Shown here piece after piece: positions 11,295 to 22,311 of a DNA stretch of 64,000 nucleotides (within the stretch, counting starts at the first letter, position 1; every line of letters begins with the position of its first letter). Location of the stretch: NCBI GenBank assembly GCA_047495785.1, contig JBLDXI010000013.1, positions 124,001-188,000 on the forward strand, written 5' to 3'. A model generated the notes under the pieces. That model saw nothing but the letters and a program-made list of their open reading frames with translations. It was not told where the DNA came from and did not search any database. A program made the position numbers and the translations under genes. Source of the DNA: Lepidodermella squamata (lineage: Eukaryota; Gastrotricha).

Positions 11295-14200
11295 ATGCCG
11301 ACTGATTCAGCCAATGAAGACTATTCCAGATCAATTGCTGACGTAAGTGCCGCAATACTTCGATGAGGCTAACCCATTCAGGTTTTCTGTTTGCAGGCAG
11401 GTTGAAGAGCTTAAAAGCCGACTTAACGCTGACAATGCAGCTTCTTCGGGTAGTCCGGTGCAACAGGCCCGGCAGTCCGGCACTAAGGGGCTGGCTTCAC
11501 AACAACCTCAGAAGCCGACAGACGCTTGGCTGTTGCGACAGCAGCTGCAGGATGCGTGCCACGATCTGATCTGCTCGGCCGCGGAGCTCGCAGTGAATAA
11601 ACGCACAGAACAGGACTTGTGGAACTATGCGTTCCGGCAGCAGATCACTCTGCTTGAAAGTCAGATGGAACAACAGCAGGCAAACAACGCTTCTCCCGTA
11701 CATCTAGCGGCGACACGTACCAGCTTGCAGTATTTCCTCGAATTAGCGACCGGGTTCTACCTGCAGTTGATGGAAGAGATCAGCCTGGTCGGCGCTCTCG
11801 ATGTCTATCCGCTGTGTCGAGATCGCGACCACTTCGGCGCCCTCTCGCCAGCATCGCTCTCGTCATCATCGACTGGCTCGCCCGTCGCAGCCTCCATGCC
11901 GCGCACTGTCGCCACTTATCTCGTTCAGCACTGCTTGGTGCACCTTGGCGACCTTGCTCGCTACATGGCCAAGTTGGCGCCGAACGATGTCGGCGGCAAC
12001 ACACCTTCAGACGCTGGCGTGGACCATCTCGAAATCGCGCAACATTATTACGTCGCCGCTGCCACTCTGGTTCCGTTCTCGGGACAGCCTTTCAACCAGC
12101 TGGCTATCGTCGAGGCGCAGCAGGGCAATAGACTAGGCGCCGCTTATCTCTACGCGAGGGCATTGAGTGCCCGCAGTCCGTTTCCTGCGGCCGAGCAGAA
12201 TCTGACTCGGCTGCTCGAGCGCATCCTGGCTTCGAGTCCGCTCGCGAAAGATCGTACAGCGAATGTGGTTCCACCGAAATCGATCGCAGAGTTGGTGACA
12301 ATTTGCATTCAACTCCTTGCGACGTCGTGGTTGAAACCGACGTCGGTGTCAAGCTTGGTCGCCTCCACAGTTTTGGCGCATCTCGGTTCGGCGGCGCAAT
12401 CTTTCCTGTCGGACCGCGTCGGTGCCACATTCTCGTGGTTTCAGCTGGTTCAGCTCGGTTTCTTGAATGCCTTTATCGTCTCGCGGCGCCACGGCAGTGC
12501 GTCGTCGACTGCCGGTGCCGCCTTCTCATTCACTGTGCTCTTCCTTAACCATCTCGTTCGCGAACTCACCACTGTGGCCAAGCAGTCAACTGCTGACAGT
12601 GCCGGCGTGGCACTGGGTCGCAGTCCGCTGCTACCAGCAACGCGCCTACTCGTGTCTTTCCTGGCGGCGAATGCCAATAGTTTGCTGAATGCGCCGCCTC
12701 CCGACCTAATAGCGCCGTCACAGCTGACTAGTGACGACGAAAATGTTACAGATGTGCGCTCTCCGAAGCTGTGGCACGCGCTGGCGAAGCTAGCCGACTT
12801 GGCTTCGTTAGCAGCACTCAAGTCTTCGCTACCCTACTCTTGCCCACTTCCTGAAGACGTCGAACTACGCGGCTGTAGCCTTTTCAACGATAATTTTTCC
12901 AATTCAAGGTGAGTATTTGGGCTCGTGACACTCAACGTTTCCTACGTAGTTCTGGGGATCAGGATTTCTAATCATATGTTGTGTGCTGCCTACGGTCATT
13001 TACGTTACGTGAAACTTGGGCTGCAATTCTATCAACTTTTAAAATTGCTTTAGCAAAGTTCCAGTGGTATAACTATATTAAAAATTTATTCGGAAACGGA
13101 ATTCATGTCCATTATCCTATTTCGCGCAAATAATAGAACCTGCTTTACTAACACGCTTCGGTATTTCTATTGTTCTAATGATATTCGTTCACTTGAGAAT
13201 TGATGCCTGCAACGTATTGTTAACGTAATGTTCAGCTTAATGGCTACCTTGAATAAATTCTTGTGTCTACTTCCAGCTCACGCGTGGCTTCTGCTGATGG
13301 CGGTACCAGCCCGCTGGAACGCGCCGCCTCGACCGAGCTTGACTTTGACTACAACCATGCAGCCTCCTATTCGACGGCACCGGCCGGCTCTGCTTCCGGC
13401 TCAGCGACCGCATTTCTGGCTTGCGCTCGCTTCAGTGAGGCATGCGCACGACTTGCCTCAGCCGCGCCGCAGTTCCTCGTCGTCGTGGCCAGTGAACCGT
13501 GTGCGCGGTTCTCGTGTCCCTTGGCGCCGCCAATGCAGTCGCAACCACAGCCAAACAGCGGTCTCATGACTGCATCGCAACTGCTCGCCAGCGTCTCGTC
13601 CGTCATCAACCAAGTGGCGCCGCATGCGAAACCTCAGCCGGAATCAGCTCTGGCTGCTGCTCTGACCGAGCAATCAACCAATCCGAATAGCAGCAACAAA
13701 CCATCGCCGCTTTTACCAACGCCGCTCAGTCAATCGTCGACCAGCTCGGCTAGCGATCGACCTCGAAACGTTGTCTTCCAGTCCTTCGTCCATACAATGC
13801 GAGCTCGTGGCCAGCCACCGGCTGTGACAACTGTGCAGCAGTCGACCGTGCCTACTACGACGACGCAATCAGGCACGAACTCCGGCAGCAACTCGCTGGT
13901 CGGCTCGCCGCGATTGGCCCACCAACAGCGATTCAACCAGTCAGGTTCTCGAGACCAACCGAATTCTGGAAATAACACGCCGCGGCAGTTCGTTCCTGGC
14001 TCCAGTAGCAATGGAAACGGCGATGACTCCGATAGACAGGACGTACGTGCACATCGTAATTTGCCGCCGCGACTGGCGCGGTTGGCCGAAGCAGAAGCAA
14101 ATTCTCGCGGTGGGCCCGGGTTGTCTAACAATCCCGGAAGTAATAACAACTCGCCGCGCAATTTGCAGCTCAACAGCTCGACGTCGTCGGGCGCGTCGTC

Positions 14201-15187
14201 TGCGCCACCGAACCGCCAGCCCATACCTGGTCTCACGAGGCATCAACAGCCTCCGGCTAGTTTGTTCCGATCCTCGGCAGACCAACAGCCACCCATCAGC
14301 GATCGTTTTGCTGGCAGTAGTGATTTTAGGTCGAGTGCTTTCCAAAAACCCACTACAAATTATACGGTTAAGGAAGACTCGAAAATGACGACGTTTGGAA
14401 AGCTTCCTGACACGCCTGTTGATGACGGCTGGCCAATATTAGCGAATTTAGGGCCGCATTTGGGTGCCAATCCAGATCAGCAACCTAAGAAAGCTGCACC
14501 AGCCCCCGAGCCGAAAGCGCAAATGCCGTTTGCGTCGGCCAATGTGTTGCTCGAAGGAAGTAAACCGTTTCAATTGGCTAGTAATGGCCCGAAGCCCAGC
14601 CAGCAAGCCGCGCCGGCCGAACGACCCACTGCTTTCTCGCTATTCGGTCTGCATGGTTCCGATTCTGAAGGTAACTGGCCGTTTTCTTTGAAAGGTGCTG
14701 TTGACTCGGCTCCGCAGCAGCAACAGCAGCCTATGAGCGGCTGGTCGCCAATGCAGTCTTCTGTCTCAGCTTTTGGAGCCCAAGGCACCAAAAGTCATTC
14801 GCAGCAGCAGCAAGAACCGCCTGTCGATTCACTGTTTCAGTCGTTGGCTGGCGGCAGCGCTCTTCGAAGCCAGCAGCAAGTTTCGAGTTCTGCTAAAAAT
14901 CCTACCGCCTCACTTTTCGGTCTTGGCGGCGAAACGTCGAATTCTTCATCTTCGACCTCAGCTTTCAGCGGCACGCGCAGCGCTGAGTCTATCGATTTAG
15001 GCGGATGGTCTCAGCTGGACTCCAACGGCATAAGTCCTACCAGGGCATGCGTCTTGCTTTTTGCTCAAAATTGTTCTAATTAGTCTTGTTTTTTTTTATG
15101 CAGCTATGGTCTGCGTTCGGATTCGACCTCAATAAAAACAAGCTGAGCGAGGCGACGGCTGGTGCTCCTCCGACCCCCCCGAACTGA
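11295..15187 (+). CDS. SMG7: SMG7, nonsense-mediated decay 14-3-3-like/EST1 protein
   Basis: SMG7 binds phospho-UPF1 through a 14-3-3-like TPR domain and recruits mRNA decay factors. Exons are 11295-11342, 11401-12908 and 13277-15050, with a last exon at 15104-15187; about 1,137 residues, the usual animal size class. The N-terminal half has the EST1/SMG7 landmarks TEQDLWNYAFRQQITLLES, YFLELATGFYLQLMEEI, YLVQHCLVHLGDLARYMA, FSGQPFNQLAIVEAQQGN and PLPEDVELRGCSLF. The second half is long, disordered and rich in Ser, Asn and Gln, as in this family. The last join is uncertain: the phase-0 donor at 15051 is weak and gives a tail starting LWSAFGFDLNK, while a donor at 15033 would give a shorter end. 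The first exon is only 16 codons, so the start is less certain. Confidence 0.88.
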
Positions 15188-15661
15188 TTACCCAAGTGAC
15201 AAGCTACTACCATTTATTACAATTCGATTTGAACCATTCATTTGACAGTTCTAAAAAACACACGAACACAAACACATACACACACCAACAACAACTCAAA
15301 TTTAACCAGAAAATCGAGCAAGTACACCCATATGGACTGTTTCAGAAATACATATGAGTGTGTCTGCTGCAATTGAATTCAAATGTTTCTTTCTCTCTCG
15401 TTTCTCTTTCTCACTCATTACTAGAAAAATTTGAAAATCGAAGCTGATTGGAGGCGACTCTCTCTCTCTCTCTTTCTCTGCTGTATACAGTGCGGGGCGT
15501 GGGTCAAGAGCTGCCCATTGCCAAGGTGAAAAATGCTTGAGCAGCAGTGATAATGATGATGTTAGATGAAAAATGATGTGGCAATGATTTTAGACGACCG
15601 ATGGGATAAATTTCAAGTTTCTTATGCTTTGATCTTTTTTAGCCACTTTTTGTATATTCGA
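15188..15661. other. SMG7 3' UTR and CARS2 upstream region with microsatellites
   Basis: This gap holds a degenerate ACAC-rich tract near 15258-15292 and a CT microsatellite around 15400-15480. No coding exon is supported. An acceptor-like TTTTTTAG ends near 15640, just before the CARS2 start, so a 5' UTR intron or trans-splice site is possible. Confidence 0.5.
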
Positions 15662-17585
15662 ATGCATCTGAAGCTGCGTTTGCCTCTATGGCGGATAGAT
15701 TTTCGAGGATTGTCATCCTCGCCTTCAGCCGCAAACAATTTGATGCTTTACGACTCGCGAACCAGATCGAAAAGAAAAATAAAGCCTCTGCATCCTGGGC
15801 TTCTTAAATGGTACATGTGTGGGCCAACTGTCTATGCCTCCTCTCACATAGGCCACGCGGCGTAAGGTGCAATTGAAAATGTTCTTACAATTATGGCATG
15901 ATCTTATTTTCAGAACTTACGTTCGGTTCGATGTGATTCGCCGAGTATTGTCGCAACTGTTCAACTATCGAGTCGTAGTTGCCATGTGCATCACTGATAT
16001 TGATGACAAGATCATCAATGTTGCAAGCAAGGTATGCAGCTGCCCTCCACCCTTATTTGCAATTTGCAAGTATTTCTGTCTAGCAAAACGTGCCGTTCAA
16101 ACAAGTTTCTCGGTTCTTTGAAGAAGAGTTCTTCGCCGACATGGATCGTCTCGGTGTTCTCCGGCCCTCTCTAATCCTACGTGTAACGGAACATATTCCT
16201 CAAATTGTCGCCTTCATTCAACGCGCAATCGATTCTAAGCTGGCGTATATTGTTGCGGATGGTTCGTTAGAACGCGCACTCGGTATGCTGTTATAATTAA
16301 CGAGATCTATTACTTACCTAGGATCGGTTTATTTCGACGTCCATTCGTACGGACCCCGTTACGATGTCTTCACCTCAGTTCAATCTGCCGATCCAGAAGC
16401 CACATCGGTTCCTGGTAAACGCTCACCCGCTGACTTTGCGTTGTGGAAATGCTCAAAGGCGGGCGAACCTAACTGGACCGCTACATTCAGGTCGGTTGAT
16501 GGTCAGCTGGTTTCCAGCCAAGGTCGTCCTGGTTGGCATATCGAATGTTCAACACTGTCGGAAATCGCATTTGGCAAACAGCTCGATTTACACAGCGGCG
16601 GGGAGGATCTCATGTTCCCTCATCACCAAAATGAGATTGCTCAGTCAGTAGCAGCCGGTTGCTGCGACAACCCATCGAACTGGGTGGGTCATTGGCTTCA
16701 TGCAGGTAGCGAATGATTTCATCCGTCATTTTTTATGCAATCCGATCTGTTTGTAGGTCATTTGCACATGCCCTCAACGGGTAGCGATGCCAAAATGAGT
16801 AAATCTCTTGGGAATGTAGTCACCATTCCGCAACTCTTAAGCGGTGACATCGCAGCATTAGACGCAGCTGGCCCTATATCACCCGCCGAATTTCGAGTAT
16901 TAACTACCCTGTCTCACTATCGTGACCGGCTTGCATTGACTGCTTCGCGAATCAACGAAGCGAAAAATTTATGGCGACGCGTTCTAGAATTTTCAGGCAT
17001 GCTACGCGCTTGGGCGTCTGGCCAGCTAACTCCGTCGGCCGCTTTGGTTGAAGAAGACTTATTTCAGCGATTGAATTCTTTCTCAAATGCGGTTGCGAAC
17101 AAATTGGCTGATGATATCGACTCTGCCAGTGCGTTAGATGAGTTGGATAGATTGATAAAAGATACAAACAAGTTGGTCCTATCGTCGGAATCGAACTGCT
17201 CCGGCCATGGGGCTGCGGTGTGCCGTGCTATTCCGTTGGATTACCTACACGCCGTATCTTCTCTGACATCTATGATCGGTTTGCCCAATCCGGACCCAGC
17301 CGCAGGAGCTAATTCTCAACCAACCGGTTCTGGGTCTGAAGCGGAATATTCCAAAGCCCTTACTGCCGCCGTTGAATTCCGTGGGGCAGTTCGGCAGCAT
17401 GCTTTGGCCAAAACAAGCGATTCCAAAGTCTTGTTGAAGTATTGTGATGAATTTCGCTCGAACCTCAGTGATTGCGGGTTTACCATCAAGGTAAAATATG
17501 TGTGACCTTGACATCTAAGCGTCTATTCTAGTTTCCTTTTCTATAGGATACTGGTAACGGCAAGGCAACATGGAGCCGTAAATAG
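15662..17585 (+). CDS. CARS2: mitochondrial cysteinyl-tRNA synthetase
   Basis: Class Ia aminoacyl-tRNA synthetase that charges tRNA-Cys, here of the mitochondrial CARS2 type. Six exons (15662-15861, 15914-16031, 16084-16282, 16322-16705, 16757-17490, 17547-17585) give 557 residues, close to other animal CARS2 proteins. The start at 15662 gives a basic, acid-poor N-terminus ([20 protein letters not shown]) that suits mitochondrial import; an in-frame ATG at 15566 lies upstream but does not look like protein. Catalytic motifs are visible: [16 protein letters not shown] with the zinc Cys and [42 protein letters not shown] and KMSKSLGN. The downstream ATAT1 start is only 150 bp away. Confidence 0.94.
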
Positions 17586-17734
17586 GGGCGCAATTTAATT
17601 TTATTGAATGATATTTTCCTGCCAATAGGATTTATGCTGTGTAAACCATCAGACATTTGAATATCGTTTAGGGCTTTTATAATTCTATTGAACACGTTTG
17701 AAGAAGAATGACCTAAGCTCATTTCGGCCTATAA

Positions 17735-19252
17735 ATGGCTCATCTCAGCACCGGGGCTGCTCAAATTTTCGGCCCGGGCCGTTCGATTGTGATCCTTGAT
17801 CATTCTCACGTCTCGCAGGCCCGAGGCATCCTTTCACTACTTCCTGTTCATCTCCAGAGTGGAAAGTATGTTCACCTTGATCACCTTCATCGGCAGAGCA
17901 TTCAAATGTACCTTTTTTAGTCAAAGCTATCCGAATCTTCATAGAATGCTTTGTGATATAATCGACAGCTTGGGAAGAGCGTCAGCTACTGTAAGTTTTA
18001 TTTGATTCTGTTGATGATAGTATAATCAACCTGCTCTTATGTATCCAGGCTCAAGGTTTATCGACGATGATAACCAGTGCATCAAAACTTGCATCTTCGC
18101 CCGACCAAAGACTTTACTGCTTAATTGACACTCAGTAAGCTGAATTTCTTTTTCGCATCGTCCGCAAATGTGCTTGCTTGAATTTTCAGTGCTGACCGAG
18201 TTGTTGGAATGCTGAAAACCGGTCGTAAGAGGCTATTCCTGGCCGATCCGCGTCGATCCGATACAACCGATTCGGCCATGGTCGAATGCATGCCGCTGTG
18301 TATTCTTGACTTTTACGTGGTCGAAGGTCAGCAGCGGCGAGGACACGGCCGCCGCCTGTGTGACGCCATGCTCGGCTTGGAAGGCTGCAACATTGCTCAC
18401 TGCGCCGTTGACCGGCCGTCGCCGAAAATGGTCGCCTTCCTGTCTAGGCATTACGGCTTGTCGAAGCCTAATTGCCAGCGTAACAACTTCGTAGTCTTCG
18501 AATCCTTCTTCAGCCCGCACAATCCTTTCCTCGCCTCGCGCGCCTCTTCTGGTCGTCGAAATTACTCAGCAACTAGTTTGACCAGTAACAGCGCATTGCG
18601 GAAGTCGTTTTCAAGCGACTCCATTCCAGGCTCTAGATCGGCCTTCCCTCAAACGTCGTATGGTCAAGATTTCGGCTTCAGACAGCAGCCGGTGGAAAAG
18701 CCGTATTATCAGAGAATGGACTCAAACAACCAGACAATCGATATACAAAAGCCACGGACTTTGCCTCCTTTGCCGGGAAACGCGTATAGTCGGATACCGG
18801 ACGAACAACGAGTCGGGCGGGACCGGTACGTTCAGCCGATGTCGGCTGATGTCATTATGAAGAACAAGGCGCCTATGAGCCAGGTCAAGTCGTCGCCCTC
18901 GTTCGCCTATGCATCTGAGTTCTCTGAACCTCCCTTGCTCAGTCGTGAAGTACCTGATTCGTATCGTCAGTTATTCTCAACCAATTCTGACCAAACGCCG
19001 AGGTTGGCGAGACTTGAAAAGCAGCCTGTGAATGGGTTTTACCACGCTGCTGAATCAGTGAAGCCTCCTCATCAGTTACCGCCACGGGACCAGCCGAATT
19101 ATTACAGCATAGGGTTCCAGCGGCAAAATCTCTACGGCGGTACTCCGTCTGCAGGTCAGCAGAACCCAGCTCAACAGGCGAACGGGTTTAGTGCTAGCGG
19201 TGGCGGTGTAAACAACCAGGCACGATATCAACGACTGCCCCGGCCATTTTAG
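17735..19252 (+). CDS. ATAT1: alpha-tubulin N-acetyltransferase
   Basis: ATAT1/MEC-17 acetylates Lys40 of alpha-tubulin inside the microtubule lumen. Exons 17735-17865, 17921-17990, 18049-18134 and 18190-19252 join in phase to 449 residues. The GNAT-like catalytic domain covers roughly the first 205 residues: DIIDSLGRASATAQGLSTM, ITSASKL, VECMPLCILDFYV, the acetyl-CoA loop QQRRGHGRRLCDAM, the conserved Asp in AVDRPSPKMVAFLSRHYGL, and NNFVVFESFF. The remaining 240 residues are a disordered, Pro/Gln/Arg-rich tail typical of metazoan family members. The first exon encodes SIVILDHSHVS, like the family's RITVLDQHL segment. An AATAAA lies at 19434. The short gap behind CARS2 leaves little room for an independent promoter. 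Confidence 0.94.
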
Positions 19253-20047
19253 CGTAACTTCCTGATATCAAATGTAGATGTTTCCTGTGGAGCATTCCTG
19301 GTATTGACTGTGGTCTCCCTATTTTTTATTTACAGTGTTTATAGTTTATATTATTGTTGAACGTGATCTGCAAAGATTTTAAATAATCTATGGTGTGCAT
19401 GAATCTCAATATATTTATGGTTGAAAAAGTGATAATAAAACCGGAATATTTTATTGACTTTGTTACTGATTGCGGTTGAATTTGGCAAAAACGCGTGCGT
19501 CAGTCATCTTACCAGCAATTTTATTCGACAACAGGAGGTGTAAAATTAGTGGAAAACACTCAGACCAGAGTACAACAGCTCAGCTAGCGTTACATCAAAT
19601 AAAATGCGTTGTCAATTTGTGGCTGCCTCGTAATGGGAACCAGAGTAATCACTTATAAAGATCCGTGAGTAGAATAGATGAGATACAAAACAGCCATTAG
19701 TTTATTTAGCTCAAATCGGAGCATCGTCGGAAATGATAGACATTGTGGTAAGAAAAGGAACACGCTGAAAAGATGACGAGAAGCAGTTCGGTGGATTGAC
19801 TAGAACAGCGCCAGATCTTCGGCTCGTAGCTAAACGATAGTTAAAACAGAACGTAAAGACTGTATAAAAAGACAGTGAGATGCGGAAAATAGGCAGCGAC
19901 TAACTTCAGAATAAATAATTATCAGTCAATAAGATTGCTAATGAGTAATATTTACACGTTCAAATAAGATTCATACAATGAGAGACTAAGCAACAATAAA
20001 GAGTCCATAGCTAAAAGCAACAAATTCTACCGCAGCTTGACTGACTA
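19253..20047. other. convergent 3' intergenic region of ATAT1 and the caudal gene
   Basis: About 800 bp between two convergent genes. It holds a plus-strand AATAAA at 19434-19439 for ATAT1 and, on the minus strand, an AATAAA (TTTATT at 19701-19706) for the homeobox gene. No coding sequence is supported. Confidence 0.55.
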
Positions 20048-22311
20048 CTACTTGATCTCCATGGCGTTCGCTGTGTTGATCATAGTGGGCATGAACGCTT
20101 GGGGATGCAACGCTTGCAGCAGGCCAGGAGTGCCAAGCACATGGCCAGCCGATGACACCGAAGAAAGTGAGCCGGATCGCGGCACGTGCAGAGGCGCCGC
20201 TGAGGCTGGCATCGAGTATGACGCGCCTGCGCCCTGCGAAGGCATCGGATCCTCGTCGTCTTCATACTCCTCCTCTTCGTTCATGTCGTCGCCGTCGCAA
20301 TCAACATCAGAATCGTCGGCGCCACCAGAATCTCGAGCTTGAAGGCTACCGTCGTAACTGTTGTTACTGTTGCTGTTTCCTTCATGCGCGATCATGGCGC
20401 CAGAAGATACTGAACCGCCTGCTGAACCATCGCCGTACTCTTCCTTCACTTCCTTCTTGCTCTTCTTAGATGGGCGCGGTGCGTCGGCCTCGCCGCCGCT
20501 TGCCGACTCGGCGCCACGACGGTGCGCACGCTTGTCCTTAGCACGTCGGTTTTGGAACCAAATTTTCACTTGGCGCTCGTTCAGACCGAGGGCACGCGCC
20601 AGCTCCTTCTTACGCGTTATCGTTATGAATTTATTTTGCCGATACTCCTGCTCGAGCTCAAACGTTTGGCTTGAAGTGTAGACGACGCGGTAGCGGTCTG
20701 CCGTGCGTACACCTGCGGAGCCGTGATGTCCACTGCCGCCTCCAGACTGGCTGCTCGCGTTAGGTGACACCATCGCCGGCGGTTGGTGGCTGCTGAGCAT
20801 GTACGGCGGCAAGCTAGCTCGACGATTGGCCAGGGCAGCAGGTGTGTGGCTCGGAATCGGCATGGCCTCACTAGGCTGCGTGGCAGACTGTTGTGGGGCC
20901 GGGCTTTGGTTCACCTGTGGCTTGGCCGCAAAGTTGGCTAGCGTCGCCGGGGAGAGCAGTCCGACATTGGCGCCGAATTGCTGTGCGAGAGCCGCCAAGT
21001 TTGACGCATTCAACGGGAGTTCGTGCGGCTTTGGTGGTGCAACAGTGGTTCCGCCAATCGAAGCGCGGTGATTGGATGAAACTAAAGAAAAATCGTCATA
21101 ATCCCCAATTCATCAAGATAAATGTTAACCATACCTGCTGATGCGATGGCAGATGAAAACTGAGCGTACGCTTTGGTCATGTCTCCACCGAGAGCTGGCA
21201 GGTTGAAAAAGTTACCGGCTGGCCCATTGCTGGCAATGCCTTGACGAAGGACGTCGGCCAACAACGCTACGTTTTGTTGTTGCAGCGAGTTGACCGTCGG
21301 CGCAACAAGGGACGGCGTCGACGCTGGCGCAGACCTATCGGCCGGTGCCGCTGATGCCATGCCAGCAGCAGACTGGCGACCACTAGCAGGTGGTCGATTT
21401 TCATCGGCAGCGCCTGCTGAAGGCAATTTGGTAGTCGGACGATGCGCAGCAGAAAAGTCGATTGGTTGATCGTCGATAGTGATTTCAATGGCGCCCGATT
21501 TGGTTGCCGCTGCGTTGTTATCAGCGAATTTAGCAGCCGGTTGGTTTCCCTCGGCGTCATCATCATCGTCGCTCGTTTCGCTGCTGCTGTCTTCCGAGTC
21601 AGACCGTTGCTGACTTTGTTGCAGTTGCTGCTGCTGCTTTTGCTGTAGCTGATGCATGTGCACGATCTGCGCCAATTTCTGCTGCGCTTCTGTGACCGCC
21701 TTACCGGCGTCGTGTTCGCATGGTACCGTTGCCAACAACGACGATGAGTCTGTTGAGCTGCTGTTGCCGCTACCTGGCGGCGTGAGTGCCGAAGCGGCAG
21801 CGGCTAACAGTGGCGATATCGCCGAAATGGTATCAGCAGACAAGTTCGTGTTCAACAGCGGAACAGTTGGCGGCACGGCTGAGGATGGCTGGTGAGCGCC
21901 GCACGACGAACACGGAATTTTCATATTGTTGGCAACCACGAGATGGTTCAGCAGTTTCACCAAGAACATCATCGTCATTTGCCTGAAAAAACAAAATGCT
22001 TAAAAATAAATCAACAGCTGGAAACGCGTAGCAAACCGGTATTTTTGAACAACTGACGCGAGCAGTTCGGGTGGCAATCTTCCCCCATTCGCCTCTTTGC
22101 TCATCAGAGCCCCAGTGGCGAATTCTTTTATTAGCGATTTGATGGCCGCATCGAAAAGGCACAAATCATTGGTGGTTGCCTCGAATATCTGGCCGATAGT
22201 GCTGAGCGGGTCCATTTCCCGAGTCAATTCAAGGTTATATTGCAATATCAAATCCCTATTATCTGAACAAAATTTCGAGGTGATTAAAGATTGTCGACAA
22301 AAATAGCTCAT
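20048..22311 (-). CDS. cad: Caudal/Cdx-class homeodomain transcription factor with long N-terminal region
   Basis: Sequence-specific transcription factor; caudal/Cdx proteins pattern the posterior body axis. Exons 22311-22037, 21982-21135 and 21081-20048 join in phase to about 718 residues. The homeodomain lies at nucleotides 20704-20525 (residues about 501-560). It has the caudal signature [28 protein letters not shown] and [18 protein letters not shown], with RVVYT and NRRAKDKR typical of the class. No Trp-containing hexapeptide is visible before it. An acidic tail and a KKSKK basic motif follow. The N-terminal 110 residues look structured ([39 protein letters not shown]) and I do not recognise them. 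Gln-, Ser- and Asp-rich linkers fill the middle. The start is uncertain: an acceptor-like TTCAG at about 22267 allows a further upstream exon. Confidence 0.85.

Noticed and set aside
15566-15661. Upstream in-frame ATG as the CARS2 start
   Set aside because: The extra 32 residues are acidic and hydrophobic, follow microsatellite DNA and span an acceptor-like site; the ATG at 15662 gives a typical mitochondrial presequence.
20152-20681. Plus-strand open frames rich in Arg and Ser opposite the homeobox exon
   Set aside because: They are antisense shadows of the caudal-class homeodomain exon, whose frame carries conserved motifs; no splice sites or family signals support the plus strand.
20525-20704. 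Assignment of the homeodomain to a Hox or even-skipped class
   Set aside because: RVVYT at the start of the domain and NRRAKDKR after helix 3 are characteristic of Caudal/Cdx, and no Hox hexapeptide is present.
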